The translations under genes and the position numbers were made by a program. Shown here piece after piece: positions 26,535-35,347 of a DNA stretch of 64,000 nt (positions within the stretch are counted from its first letter, which is position 1; every line of letters begins with the position of its first letter). Source of the stretch: Neobacillus sp. PS2-9 (GTDB lineage Bacteria; Bacillota; Bacilli; Bacillales; Cytobacillaceae); NCBI RefSeq assembly GCF_030915525.1, contig NZ_CP133269.1, forward strand, positions 459,001-523,000, read 5' to 3'. The notes beneath the pieces were generated by a model. The model saw nothing but the letters and a program-made list of their open reading frames with translations, did not search any database and was not told the origin of the DNA.

Positions 26535-26628
26535 GACTATGGGGACGGTTCTGGTGGCTTTTTTTCAAGGTTGTTAATATAAGCCGGGAGAACCGTCCCG
26601 TGGTTTCCGTGGTTTCACCCGTGGTTTC
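26535..26628. repeat. Short inverted-repeat element, family (i)
   Basis: GGGGACGGTTCTGGTGGC, a T-rich loop, then CCGGGAGAACCGTCCCGTGG and two extra GTGGTTTC copies. It could also act as terminator of the DinB gene. Confidence 0.8.
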
Positions 26629-26645
26629 AAAAAGGGGGAAAATAA

Positions 26646-26939
26646 ATGATTTTAGAAGCTGTAATGTTACAAGTTAAGGAAGGCATGGAAGGAGAATATG
26701 AGGTAGCATTTCGAGAGGCATCAAAAATTATATCATCAATGAAAGGCTACATATCTCACGAATTACAACGATGTATGGAAGTTAAGGGGAAATATTTATT
26801 GTTGGTGAAGTGGGAGACATTAGATGACCATACAGTAGGATTTAGACAATCGAAAGAGTATCAAGAATGGAAAAAGCAACTACATCATTTCTATGACCCG
26901 TTCCCAGTAGTTGAACACTTTGAGAATGTTCAAATTTAA
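26646..26939 (+). CDS. Antibiotic-biosynthesis-monooxygenase (ABM) fold protein
   Basis: A 97-residue ferredoxin-like dimeric barrel protein: a starting strand (MILEAVMLQVKEG), helix, the GYISHELQR strand, the LLVKWETLDDH strand and a terminal strand. It fits the ABM/YgiN-type family acting on small aromatic or haem-like substrates; no residue identifies the substrate. AAAAGGGGGAAAATAA precedes the ATG. Confidence 0.78.
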   Translation: MILEAVMLQVKEGMEGEYEVAFREASKIISSMKGYISHELQRCMEVKGKYLLLVKWETLDDHTVGFRQSKEYQEWKKQLHHFYDPFPVVEHFENVQI

Positions 26940-26958
26940 TAGGCTGTTAAAGTAACGG

Positions 26959-26992
26959 AAGCGTTGATCCAAAAAGGATGAACGCTTATTTT
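26959..26992 (+). terminator. Terminator after the ABM gene
   Basis: AAGCGTT-GATCC / GGAT-GAACGCTT around AAAAA, followed by ATTTTTG. Nearly the same hairpin recurs at 33581-33611. It may serve the leftward WYL gene as well. Confidence 0.75.
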
Positions 26993-27000
26993 TGTGGAGA

Positions 27001-27945
27001 TTATTTATACTGATTTAAAACTTTGTTTAATATTTCTTTAAAGCTTTCAATTAATTCTAACGGCTCTTTAATAATCGCATTTTCTCCATACGTGATAAAG
27101 TAGTTTGATAAAAAATTTATATCCTGTTTAGCAATAATCCCTTTTATGAATCCAGAACCATCTTCCCTTTTTCTTAAATAAATATTTGGCCAATTAACGG
27201 ACTCATATTTTTCTACTCCATGTTTAGTTAACTCCACATACAGTTCTGTTGTTTCTTTATTGTGATTCAGAATGGAAAAGCGATTCTTTAAATTGATACT
27301 CGATAAGTCAATAGGAGCATTCTTTTCATCGTGTTCTACAGATTTTATACGATCACATCTGAATACTCGATAATCTTTTCTAAAAAAGCAATAAGATGGA
27401 CAATACCATTTTCCTTCTTTTGCGTAAATACCAATCGGTTGAATGCTTCTTAAACTTGTCTTTCCACTTGTTTCATAACTAATTATTAGAACTTCTTGAT
27501 GAATGGCCGCATCTAAAAGCTGTTTTAAATATGGGATTTCTTCTTGTTGAAGTACATATACAAAATCAACTCTATCTTGCATTTTATCAATTGTATCTCT
27601 AATATCACCGGACAGATTTAAATAAAATTTCTTTCTTATTGACTCATACTCAATATCAAAAGGAAGAGATATATAATGTCTTAGTGCATGAATGGCAAAA
27701 AATATAGAAACCGCTTCATCTTCACTAAATACTATTGGAGGAAGAATTCTTTCGTTTAAGACTTGATACCCTCCATGTGGACCTACTTCTGAGTATAATG
27801 GAACTCCCATCCCACTTAATTCTTGTAAATCTCTTAAAATGGTTCGTTTTGATACCCCAAATTCTTGTGCTAATTCTTTAACCGTAAATCTTTTTTTTCG
27901 ATTTACCATCATGATCATTTCATTTAATCTTTTTGCTCTAGTCAT
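27001..27945 (-). CDS. WYL-domain transcriptional regulator with HTH
   Basis: About 314 residues. The start is set at 27945 (MTRAKRLNEMIMM) because GGAGG lies right before it. An N-terminal HTH_11 winged helix (RFTVKELAQEFGVSKRTILR, about 21-40) is followed by a helical linker and a WYL domain (about 130-215, with GIYAKEGKWYCPSYC) and a C-terminal WCX region. WYL regulators sense ligands or nucleic acids. It diverges from a DinB gene, which is its most likely target. Confidence 0.85.
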   Translation of the reverse strand: MTRAKRLNEMIMMVNRKKRFTVKELAQEFGVSKRTILRDLQELSGMGVPLYSEVGPHGGYQVLNERILPPIVFSEDEAVSIFFAIHALRHYISLPFDIEYESIRKKFYLNLSGDIRDTIDKMQDRVDFVYVLQQEEIPYLKQLLDAAIHQEVLIISYETSGKTSLRSIQPIGIYAKEGKWYCPSYCFFRKDYRVFRCDRIKSVEHDEKNAPIDLSSINLKNRFSILNHNKETTELYVELTKHGVEKYESVNWPNIYLRKREDGSGFIKGIIAKQDINFLSNYFITYGENAIIKEPLELIESFKEILNKVLNQYK

Positions 27946-28095
27946 ACGTTCCTCCACAAAAAATAACAGTGACATAAAGTGTCACCATTATAATATATAA
28001 TCACAAATAGATAAAGAATAAGGAGGGTTTAATCCGAATTAAAAAACAACCATTTCGTGATCTATCTTTAAATATGAATTTTGGAGGAATTATAC

Positions 28096-28599
28096 ATGTA
28101 TGTTACAATTACAGACTTTATGAAAGAATGGAGAAAGGAAGCTACATTAACTCAAAACATATTAGATGGTTTGACTGATGATTCACTAAAACAACAAGTT
28201 TATCAAGAAGGTCGTAATATAGGAAGAATTGCGTGGCATCTAACCATATCTATTCCAGAATATTTGGCTGCATTTGGGTTAACGATAGAGAAAGTAAAAA
28301 ATGCGGAAAACGTTCCAACCTCAGCAAAAGACATTGCTGAAACTTTTAAAAGGATAAGTGTCAATGCTGCTAAAGTGATCGAAGAGCAGTGGACGGATGA
28401 TTCTCTGAAACAAATACAAGTTGCTTTTGGAAGGCAAGAATCAAATGCCTCAATCCTAATGGGTTTAATCAAGCACATTGTTCATCACCGTGGACAAATT
28501 ACTGTTCTAATGCGTCAGGCGGGATTGAAACCATTTGGAGTTTATGGACCACCGAAAGAAGATTGGATCCATTTGGGGGTTGAAAATCCACCTCAGTGA
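28096..28599 (+). CDS. DinB-family protein
   Basis: About 167 residues starting at ATG 28096 behind GGAGGAATTATAC. Its metal-binding histidines appear in IAWHLTISI and in KHIVHHRGQITVLMRQAG. The C-terminal GVYGPPKEDW is common in this subfamily. Divergent from the WYL regulator at 27.9 kb, so probably controlled by it. Activity unknown (metal-dependent DinB/YfiT fold). A family (i) repeat follows the stop. Confidence 0.83.
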   Translation: MYVTITDFMKEWRKEATLTQNILDGLTDDSLKQQVYQEGRNIGRIAWHLTISIPEYLAAFGLTIEKVKNAENVPTSAKDIAETFKRISVNAAKVIEEQWTDDSLKQIQVAFGRQESNASILMGLIKHIVHHRGQITVLMRQAGLKPFGVYGPPKEDWIHLGVENPPQ

Positions 28600-28603
28600 G
28601 AAC

Positions 28604-28676
28604 CTGGGCCATGGGGACGGTTCTGGTGGTTTTTTCAAGGATGGTATTATTAAGCCGGGAGAACCGTCCCCGTGGT
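28604..28676. repeat. Short inverted-repeat element, family (i)
   Basis: GGGGACGGTTCTGGTGGTTTTTT, a loop, then CCGGGAGAACCGTCCCCGTGG. It is almost identical to the copy at 26535. Confidence 0.85.
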
Positions 28677-28721
28677 TTTTGAAAGTGTAGTAACAGGACA
28701 ATTATAGTGCTGATTAAATAA

Positions 28722-28753
28722 AAGTCCGAAAGCCAATGCTTTCGGACTTTTAG
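28722..28753. terminator. Bidirectional terminator
   Basis: AAAGTCCGAAAGC / GCTTTCGGACTTTT with a CAAT loop, A-rich on one side and T-rich on the other. It overlaps the stop of the leftward gene at 28750. Confidence 0.8.
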
Positions 28754-29346
28754 ATTTTTCCTTCAAGGATTTGCTTCCGGAGTTGGACGGCCGACAGTAA
28801 TTTATAGCCTCTTAACTTAGGAATCATTTTTTCGAGCAACGCAACAGCCTCATCCTTTTTCCCATCATAAACGGCTTGATCGACTTCCAGCATGTTTAAT
28901 AGGAACGCGTCATTTATTTTCTCTTTATATTGTTTGATTGAATCGGCGTCCTCTTCCTGAATAGCGATATCTGCCAACATGTACCACTTGGTCTTATGTA
29001 CACTCATTTTCGCAAGGAGATCTTTTGCTTTTCCGTATTCTTTTCTTTCCCTTAAGAGCATCAATTCGGAGTGCTGTTTCGCTTTTTTCGAGCGGATATT
29101 CCCCAGCTCATGTTCTGCCGCCGACAGGTCTCCCTGAAGAAAATGGTATAGGAATTGCAATTGAGGCGCTTTTGATTTTTTTAGGTACGCCATCATCTTT
29201 TCAGGATCTTTTCCAAATACAAGCGGGTTTTGGATGAAAAAGAAAACAATCATGACCGCCAATACGCCAAACATAATCCAAATCGGAACCTGGAAAAATC
29301 CCATTACTAAAGCAAAAATAAAAACAAGCAACAAAAGCCAAATCAT
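28750..29346 (-). CDS. Membrane protein with TPR-like helical tail
   Basis: About 198 residues. The start is placed at the second ATG (29346) since GGAGG is six bases upstream of it and directly abuts the first. Two N-terminal membrane segments (about 2-17 and 22-40) are followed by a soluble helical domain with TPR-like alternating helices (LYHFLQGDLSAAEHELGNI; RERKEYGKAKDLLAKM). Such tails mediate protein contacts. The family is widespread in Bacillus but uncharacterised as far as I can tell. Confidence 0.65.
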   Translation of the reverse strand: MIWLLLLVFIFALVMGFFQVPIWIMFGVLAVMIVFFFIQNPLVFGKDPEKMMAYLKKSKAPQLQFLYHFLQGDLSAAEHELGNIRSKKAKQHSELMLLRERKEYGKAKDLLAKMSVHKTKWYMLADIAIQEEDADSIKQYKEKINDAFLLNMLEVDQAVYDGKKDEAVALLEKMIPKLRGYKLLSAVQLRKQILEGKI

Positions 29347-29577
29347 AGCCATCCTCCGTCAACGGGTTTTATTCCTATTTTACCACATTGTTTTTTAGGA
29401 CCACCTAATTATAACCAAGCGGTGCAGGTCTGTTATAAAAAGGAATATAAATAGAATTGGTAGAATAAGTAAAAGTGATATAAATCTTAACGCCTAGATA
29501 TTAACAAGAGGAAAATGTCGATGGGAACTAACGAAGTAAAAAGTTTAAACTAAGATAAGCGCGGGGGGTTAAAAAAT

Positions 29578-30075
29578 ATGAAACAATTGGGGACGCTATA
29601 CTTTTTCTGTGGAAAAATGGGAGCTGGAAAATCAACTAAATCAAAACAATGGGCGATAGATAAACATGCGGTACTGTTATCTGAGGATGAGTGGCTTTCA
29701 TCTCTTTATCCCAATCAGATTGCATCATTTGAGGACTACCTAAAATTCTCAGCGCAGCTCAAACCGTTGGTGAAAAAGCATGTCCAAAACATATTATGTG
29801 TGGGTACTGATGTAGTGATGGATTTTCCAGGTAACACTAAAAAACTGCGAAAGTGGTTTTTGGATATGGCGTCAGAGGTCAATGCAACCCATCAACTCAT
29901 CTTCCTTAATCTAACTAACGAGCAATGCTTACGTCAAATTGCACAAAGGCGTATCGAACAACCTGAAAGAGAAGCCTTTGACACGGAAGCGGTGTTTATT
30001 CATGTTACTCAATTTTTTGAAACACCAGAGGCATCTGAGGGTTTAAATATTTTAGAGATTAGCAGAAATGAATAA
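29578..30075 (+). CDS. P-loop kinase, zeta-toxin/AAA_33-like
   Basis: A 165-residue nucleotide kinase-type ATPase. Walker A GKMGAGKST at 12-20, a DVVMDFPGN strand (about 80-88), and an Arg-rich lid region (QIAQRRIEQPEREAFD) fit the AAA_33/zeta-toxin group of small-molecule kinases. No antitoxin gene adjoins it, so it is more likely a house-keeping or detoxifying kinase. CGGGGGGTT precedes the ATG. It stands alone. Confidence 0.75.
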   Translation: MKQLGTLYFFCGKMGAGKSTKSKQWAIDKHAVLLSEDEWLSSLYPNQIASFEDYLKFSAQLKPLVKKHVQNILCVGTDVVMDFPGNTKKLRKWFLDMASEVNATHQLIFLNLTNEQCLRQIAQRRIEQPEREAFDTEAVFIHVTQFFETPEASEGLNILEISRNE

Positions 30076-30239
30076 CAAGGAGTTCAATGATTCGTGTGTA
30101 TAGAGTACCTTTTGTTCAGGGAGGTGCTCTATATGAAATAAAATGAAATGTGAGTAAGAAAAATTTCAATGTATATATGTTAAAATCGATGTAACTTTTT
30201 AAGTGGTACACTTAAGTAAACGGGTGCTTTTGTTAAGGA

Positions 30240-30271
30240 TGATGATCGCTGCGGCGGTCATTTTTTTCTTG
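30240..30271 (+). terminator. Terminator after the kinase gene
   Basis: TGATCGC / GCGGTCA stem with a TGCG loop, followed by TTTTTTTC. An additional long inverted repeat TATAGAGTACC / GGTGCTCTATA lies at 30097-30134 between it and the kinase stop. Confidence 0.6.
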
Positions 30272-30401
30272 TTGAAATAAAGCAGTTTAGTTAAATATGG
30301 ATTCAATACCAAAGATAGATATATTCCAACAAAAGATCAAAATGTGTTATTTTTATAATATGAGTGTCTATGGTAGAAACATAAGAAAGGTGTGCAGAAG
30401 T

Positions 30402-31400
30402 GTGAACAAAAGAATATTTTTGATTTTATTTAGTGTGATTTTAATATTTGTATTTGTGGGTTGCGGAAAAATCACTGAACATACATCGTCAAAAAATGTG
30501 CAATCCACAACGAGCACGGCTTCCAAGACTGTTGAAGCCAATAAGAGTACATCTGCCATTGACACAGAAAAACCAACGAGTGACAGTGAATCCAACAAAA
30601 GTGTTCCTGCATCTAGCACTATAAAGGCAACAGGTACAACGGACGGATTTAATTACAGCAAATATACCCTAATTGTAGTAAACGGCGGGGATATGTCAGG
30701 ATATAGAAAGCCGAATGTCAAAGTAGATGTCGGATTTGGCGATCGGGAATATTGGGCGTATACAAATGAATACGGTCAGTTAATTCGTGTCGAGGCGAAG
30801 AATATAACACTCCAAAATCCGAAAACTGAACATGTTTTATCGTCTGGGAGATACTATGCTGATGAAGCAAGGGTTCCAGGTACAGAGAGTCCAGAATTAG
30901 ATCAAGGGCATGTGATTGCTGACTCGCTTGGGGGAGTTTCTAACGCATATAACATTACACCTCAAGACAGCATTCTCAATAGGCACGGGGATCAAGCTTA
31001 TATGGAAAAAGTGATTCGAGATGCAGGAGGTTGTACTGATTTCGTAGCAGTGATTCAATATCCAAATACTCAGACGCAAATTCCTAACCATTATAAATTC
31101 ACATACAAAATTCAAGGCAGATCCATTACAGATGAATTTGACAATGTAAACCCAGATGAAGTGAACAAGAATTTAGGGAACACGACAGGTACGAGCAGTA
31201 CGCCACCGAAAACAGACAATGTTCCAGCAAACGAAACGGTAAGTAGTAATGAAGATGTTAGTAAGGTGGATACCAATCATAATGGACAAGTTACGATCGC
31301 TGAAGCCAAGGCTGCTGGCTTTAAAATGCCAATTACGAGAGATTCATGGCTTTATAAATATATGGATGATCGAGATGGTGATGGCTTAGTAGGTGAATAA
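30402..31400 (+). CDS. Lipoprotein DNA/RNA endonuclease with C-terminal calcium-binding motifs
   Basis: About 332 residues from GTG 30402 (AGAAAGG upstream). A signal peptide ends in a lipobox (FVGC), then comes a Ser/Thr-rich linker to about 85. The nuclease domain contains DQGHVIADSLGG (His170) and NITPQDSILNRHGDQAYME, typical of the DNA/RNA non-specific endonuclease group. The C-terminus has two EF-hand/Excalibur-like loops (DTNHNGQVTIAEA near 290-302 and DRDGDGLVGE at the end). It is a surface-attached nuclease for extracellular nucleic acid, possibly needing calcium. A longer start at 30297 lacks a ribosome site and would hide the signal. Confidence 0.85.
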   Translation: MNKRIFLILFSVILIFVFVGCGKITEHTSSKNVQSTTSTASKTVEANKSTSAIDTEKPTSDSESNKSVPASSTIKATGTTDGFNYSKYTLIVVNGGDMSGYRKPNVKVDVGFGDREYWAYTNEYGQLIRVEAKNITLQNPKTEHVLSSGRYYADEARVPGTESPELDQGHVIADSLGGVSNAYNITPQDSILNRHGDQAYMEKVIRDAGGCTDFVAVIQYPNTQTQIPNHYKFTYKIQGRSITDEFDNVNPDEVNKNLGNTTGTSSTPPKTDNVPANETVSSNEDVSKVDTNHNGQVTIAEAKAAGFKMPITRDSWLYKYMDDRDGDGLVGE

Positions 31401-31484
31401 ATGGGGTTATCATTCCCATGCGATTATGGAGCGTCCTTTTTTTGAAAAATTTAGTAGACCTTTCTAAGGTATTGAATTATGAAT

Positions 31485-31520
31485 AATCCCATCTCAAATA
31501 ATGAGATGGGATTATTTTTT
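31485..31520 (+). terminator. Strong terminator after the nuclease gene
   Basis: AATCCCATCTC / GAGATGGGATT stem, then ATTTTTT. Confidence 0.85.
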
Positions 31521-31666
31521 GTATTTCCTTAATAATTCTTAAACTGAATGATGAATTGATATATCCAATGAAGAATTGAGTCGTAAGTGCTAGAAAAGTA
31601 GAAGGAATAAATAATACAATTTTTCAAAAAACTCATGATAAAATAACAATGAATGGAGGGATATTT

Positions 31667-32887
31667 TTGAAAACGTTTGAGGAAAAATTAAAAAGCTATG
31701 CAGAATTGGTTGTAAAAGTGGGATTAAACGTTCAACCGAACCAAATCCTTTATGTACGAGCTAGTGTGGATACGATTCCATTTGCAAGAGCTGTCGCTCA
31801 CGAGGCTTACAATGCAGGTGCAAAAAATGTGTATGTGGACTATAGTGATCCTGAAATCACACTCTCACGCTATTTGAGAGCATCTGATGATGTTTTTACA
31901 GAGTTTCCTGAATGGGAGCGAATTCAACGTGAGAAGTTGATTGATAAGGATGCGGCATTTTTATTTATCGTTTCCGACAATCCGGATTTATTGTCCAAAG
32001 CTGATCCAAATCGTATTGCAAATTACCAAAAAGTAAGTGGAGAAGCCATGGTAAAATGGCGAGAGCAGCATGATGATGTTAGTTGGGTCATCTGCGCAGC
32101 TCCAAGTCAAGGCTGGGCAAATAAGGTTTTTCCAGGCGAAACAAATAGCTTGGACAAACTTTGGGAGGCTATCTTCAGTTCAGTACGTATAGGGGAAGTT
32201 GAACCTGTACAGGCATGGAAAGATCATATTGAAAACTTGCTTCAAAAGTCTACCTATCTGAATGAAAAGAAATATAAGAAGTTACATTACAAAGCTGAAG
32301 GCCCAGATTTATCGATTGAGCTTCATCCCCTACATCTATGGAAAAGTGGTGGAAGCCAAAATCGACATGGTGTTCAATTTGTTGCGAATATGCCAACTGA
32401 GGAAGTATTCACTTCGCCATTACGTTCAGGTGTTAATGGTTTCGTTTCGAGTAAAAAACCACTTAGCTATGCAGGTAATTTAATTGATGAGTTCAAATTA
32501 ACTTTTGAAAATGGTCGAATTGTTGAAATTACAGCTAAGAAGGGAGAAGAAGTGTTAAAGAACCTAGTAGAAACAGATGAAGGCTCCCATTATCTTGGTG
32601 AAATAGCCCTGGTTCCACATGATTCCCCTATTTCTAACACAAACGTACTGTTCCTAAACACATTATTTGATGAAAATGCTGCAAACCATTTAGCATTAGG
32701 ATTCGGTTTCCCTAACTGTATTGAAGGTGGAGAGAAAATGACGAAGGAGCAGCGTGAGGAAGTAGAACTTAATTCGAGCATAGCTCATGTTGATTTCATG
32801 ATTGGTTGTGCGGATATGGATATTGATGGTGAATTACCGGATGGTACACGTGAGCCAATCTTCCGTAAAGGAAATTGGGCATTCTAA
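31667..32887 (+). CDS. ampS: M29-family metallo-aminopeptidase (AmpS/PepS-like)
   Basis: About 406 residues from TTG 31667 (MKTFEEKL), which GGAGGG precedes; the ATG at 31649 lies before that ribosome site. The protein matches the M29 (thermophilic aminopeptidase) family along its length: N-terminal NQILYVRASVD, the conserved SGVNGFVSSKKPLSYAG core, GEIALVPHDSPI and the C-terminal HVDFMIGCADMDIDG. M29 enzymes use two metal ions (Co/Zn) to release N-terminal residues from peptides in the cytoplasm. A stand-alone housekeeping gene with its own hairpin terminator. Confidence 0.9.
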   Translation: MKTFEEKLKSYAELVVKVGLNVQPNQILYVRASVDTIPFARAVAHEAYNAGAKNVYVDYSDPEITLSRYLRASDDVFTEFPEWERIQREKLIDKDAAFLFIVSDNPDLLSKADPNRIANYQKVSGEAMVKWREQHDDVSWVICAAPSQGWANKVFPGETNSLDKLWEAIFSSVRIGEVEPVQAWKDHIENLLQKSTYLNEKKYKKLHYKAEGPDLSIELHPLHLWKSGGSQNRHGVQFVANMPTEEVFTSPLRSGVNGFVSSKKPLSYAGNLIDEFKLTFENGRIVEITAKKGEEVLKNLVETDEGSHYLGEIALVPHDSPISNTNVLFLNTLFDENAANHLALGFGFPNCIEGGEKMTKEQREEVELNSSIAHVDFMIGCADMDIDGELPDGTREPIFRKGNWAF

Positions 32888-32898
32888 TTGATTTTGTT

Positions 32899-32934
32899 GG
32901 AAACCCCTTATTCTTTAGTGCATAAGGGGTTTCC
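32899..32934 (+). terminator. Hairpin after the aminopeptidase gene
   Basis: GGAAACCCCTTAT / ATAAGGGGTTTCC with a 10-base loop. No direct T run, though TTTTTT follows about 16 bases later. Confidence 0.6.
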
Positions 32935-33003
32935 GGACTGTAAGGTCGCTTTTTTACTTACAGGGCGGTGTAAAAGAAACCTTATTACTAGGATGTGAGG
33001 TTT

Positions 33004-33549
33004 ATGATAAGTTTTGGAAAATTAATGTTTCCAGCCTTCGTACAACAGGAAGCTGAAGGAGGAATGTTTGGTGTTTACTTCCCTACTCTCTTTCAGGAAG
33101 CTGGGTGGGATTATCCCTTATCACGAGGAAAAACAAGAAGTAGAGCACTAAAAAATGCAGAAAAAGATTTAGCTTTCTCTTTGGCAGGAATCTTATATGA
33201 CAATGAAGAACTTCCTGAAGCTATCCCTATCCAAAGCAATAAACTTTCTCAAGGAATGGAATTAATTAATGTGGAGACTTCATTTGAACAGTATGCTGAA
33301 GAAATACTGGAACATTTAAAAGGTCGCCATTGGCATATTGGCTATTATATCGAAGAAAAAGATGAATACATAGAAGCAATTGGGTTTAAAAATGACAAAG
33401 GAATGTGGGATATTTTTTTTGAAGATAATCCAGAGGAAGAGGGCCACACTGAGGATAATTTACTTTTTACCGTAAGACTACATTCTGAAGCCGAGGAGAA
33501 ATTCAAACAATTTGTTGAGGATGTTATTCTAAAGCGTCGAGGGGATTAA
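33004..33549 (+). CDS. HicB-like N-domain fusion protein
   Basis: About 181 residues from ATG 33004 behind AGGATGTGAGG. The first 70 residues resemble the HicB antitoxin fold (FPAFVQQEAEGGMFGVYFPTL then a helix ALKNAEKDLAFSLAGILYDNEELPEA). There is no HicA gene beside it, so it is not a classic toxin-antitoxin pair. The C-terminal part (about 85-181) is an acidic alpha/beta domain of unknown type. Function open. Confidence 0.65.
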   Translation: MISFGKLMFPAFVQQEAEGGMFGVYFPTLFQEAGWDYPLSRGKTRSRALKNAEKDLAFSLAGILYDNEELPEAIPIQSNKLSQGMELINVETSFEQYAEEILEHLKGRHWHIGYYIEEKDEYIEAIGFKNDKGMWDIFFEDNPEEEGHTEDNLLFTVRLHSEAEEKFKQFVEDVILKRRGD

Positions 33550-33580
33550 AGAAGATTGTCTCGTAGTTGAACGAACAGGT

Positions 33581-33611
33581 GCGTTAATCCAAGAAGGATT
33601 GACGCTTATTT
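33581..33611 (+). terminator. Terminator after the HicB-like gene
   Basis: GCGTTAATCC / GGATTGACGC around AAGAA, then TTATTTTTG. It is close in sequence to the hairpin at 26959. Confidence 0.75.
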
Positions 33612-33669
33612 TTGTTGAAATATATACGCAACATCGAACTGGAGGATGATTAGGAATGGAGGGAAAAGG

Positions 33670-34053
33670 ATGGGAGCTTGGGGTACTGGATTATGGGAAG
33701 ATGATTTATCTTGCGATATCCAAGATGAATGGAATGAACTGATGGATGAAGGGGTAAGTCCAAGAAAAGCTACAAAGATCATTCTTAAATCGTGGCAGGA
33801 AGAGTTATCCGATTATGATGATGAAGAGGATAAGCAGGCAGATGAATCCATTCTGTTCATTTCTCTCGCAGGTCTTCAAATGAGACATAAGGCACTGACT
33901 GCCCCGGTTAAAAAAAAGGCGCTACAGCTAATTGGAAAAGGTGCAGACCTTGCGCCATGGGAGGATGCCGCTGATGAGAGTTATCAGGAAAGAAAAAGTG
34001 TACTGGAAAAATTTGGGGACAAATTAAAAAACACAAAGTCTAGTCTATTTTGA
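33670..34053 (+). CDS. DUF4259 family protein
   Basis: About 127 residues from ATG 33670 behind GGAGGG. The N-terminus MGAWGTGLWEDDLSCDIQDEW is the hallmark of DUF4259, a family of unknown function often found in accessory gene islands. The rest is helical and acidic. Cytoplasmic. Confidence 0.8.
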   Translation: MGAWGTGLWEDDLSCDIQDEWNELMDEGVSPRKATKIILKSWQEELSDYDDEEDKQADESILFISLAGLQMRHKALTAPVKKKALQLIGKGADLAPWEDAADESYQERKSVLEKFGDKLKNTKSSLF

Positions 34054-34159
34054 TTAGCTTAGAATGATAGAGAAATACACTCGGAAGCAGTGTTTCTAGT
34101 GAACATCTTGATGCTGCGAAGTATTTACAATGGGGGAAACATATGGATTCAGACCAGAC

Positions 34160-34252
34160 CATAGGGACGGTTCTGGTGGTTTTTTAACTTAGGATTGATA
34201 TTAGATTAGAGCAATGAGAACCGTCCCCGTGGTTTCTGCCCGTGGTTTCTGA
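34160..34252. repeat. Short inverted-repeat element, family (i)
   Basis: TAGGGACGGTTCTGGTGGTTTTTT, a 30-base loop, then AATGAGAACCGTCCCCGTGG and repeated CCCGTGGTTTC. Confidence 0.85.
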
Positions 34253-34279
34253 GGAGAGTTGAAGTGAAGGGGAAGAATA

Positions 34280-34729
34280 ATGCCGCAACAGATAAGAATC
34301 GCAAATTGGTTATTAGAAGTGGATGTGGAAAAAACACGAGAATTTTATAATAAAGGTACAGAGGTCTGCAAATGTCTGTACTGTAACAATTTTATTGAGG
34401 CTTGTAAGCAATTAGATACAGCCGTAGCCTCAATATTTATTAGCTTAGGAATTGATCCAGCGATGCCAGGACATCTTTCTGATCAGACAATGGAAGATGG
34501 GTTACGTGAGTACATGGGGAATTATCATTTAGTGGGAACAGTATTAGAGGGAGAAGTATGTACACCCTCTAACTGGAAGGATACAAACACAGTACAGATT
34601 AAGAACTTTACATTAGGGTTTTCAAAAGTTTTAGATGTTGTCCCAGAAGGGTCTCCCTCTCCGGTCCTTCAATTAGAATTCGTTGCTAGTATTCCTTGGG
34701 TACTTGAAGAACAGCCAGATGATATATAA
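34280..34729 (+). CDS. Hypothetical protein with cysteine cluster
   Basis: A 149-residue protein I cannot place. It has a clustered cysteine set (C30, C32, C35, C42: VCKCLYCNNFIEAC) that could bind zinc, followed by a helical part and a beta-rich C-terminal half (VQIKNFTLGFSK; SPVLQLEFVASIPWVL). The start ATG follows GGGGAAGAATA. Cytoplasmic; no operon partner. Confidence 0.55.
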   Translation: MPQQIRIANWLLEVDVEKTREFYNKGTEVCKCLYCNNFIEACKQLDTAVASIFISLGIDPAMPGHLSDQTMEDGLREYMGNYHLVGTVLEGEVCTPSNWKDTNTVQIKNFTLGFSKVLDVVPEGSPSPVLQLEFVASIPWVLEEQPDDI

Positions 34730-34786
34730 ATAAACAAAAGGGTCTGTTTTCAAATAGATGCAGTTTAGTATACATTCGTTTGTATG

Positions 34787-34820
34787 AAATCCTTACTTCT
34801 AAGCAGGAAGTAGGGATTTT
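34787..34820 (+). terminator. Hairpin after the Cys-cluster gene
   Basis: AAATCCTTACTTC / GAAGTAGGGATTT with an 8-base loop, followed by TATG and not a strong T run. Confidence 0.5.
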
Positions 34821-34911
34821 ATGTTGAATAATAGGAATATAATATTATGGAAATTGCTATATTGTGAGAATGGGTAATACGTAGTATGAAGAAAGAACGG
34901 AGACTAAATTC

Positions 34912-35082
34912 ATGGACAATCAAAAAGCTGAAAAGTTAATAAGATTCATTATTCTTTTCCTATCTTTAGCATTCGGGTTGCTACTTCATAAAATTATATT
35001 TTTGATTATTGGTGCAATAATTTATTTTAGCTTAACAATATATTTCAGATATAGGATTAAAAAGAGTCCCTTAAAAGGATGA
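34912..35082 (+). CDS. Small membrane protein (56 residues)
   Basis: The short frame MDNQKAEKLIRFIILFLSLA then LLLHKIIFLIIGAIIYFSL has two hydrophobic segments and a basic tail (RYRIKKSPLKG). CGGAG lies about 10 bases before the ATG. It ends four bases before the possible start of the next small membrane gene, so the two may be an operon with it and the signal peptidase. Confidence 0.55.
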   Translation: MDNQKAEKLIRFIILFLSLAFGLLLHKIIFLIIGAIIYFSLTIYFRYRIKKSPLKG

Positions 35083-35085
35083 GTT

Positions 35086-35316
35086 TTGTTAGTAAATAGA
35101 AGTTGTATAGAAACGGATGGTGTAGTAATGAGTAAATTCTTATCTATTTTTGGAGTAGTAGTATTTTTGTATTGTTTGTATCTCTTTGTAATGTTTTTCT
35201 TTAGCAATGATCGTGAGGCACCTATTTTTTATGGTTCTATATTTGGAATGCTAAATGCAAGTATAGCCATTGCTGTTTCTGAAATATTAAATAAAGTTAA
35301 ATCAAACAAGTCGTAA
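35086..35316 (+). CDS. Small membrane protein
   Basis: 76 residues from TTG 35086 (AAAGGATGAG upstream) or 62 from ATG 35128 (GGATGGTG upstream); the shorter form MSKFLSIFG is the more natural membrane start. Two hydrophobic segments (FLSIFGVVVFLYCLYLFVMF and GMLNASIAIAVSEI) flank a charged loop. Function unknown. It sits 31 bases before the signal peptidase gene. Confidence 0.5.
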   Translation: MLVNRSCIETDGVVMSKFLSIFGVVVFLYCLYLFVMFFFSNDREAPIFYGSIFGMLNASIAIAVSEILNKVKSNKS

Positions 35317-35347
35317 GATCATCATATTTTTAGAGGGAGGATGAGTA

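Noticed and set aside
29578..30075. Zeta-type toxin of a toxin-antitoxin pair
   Set aside because: No small antitoxin gene is adjacent, and the protein is a general small kinase type.
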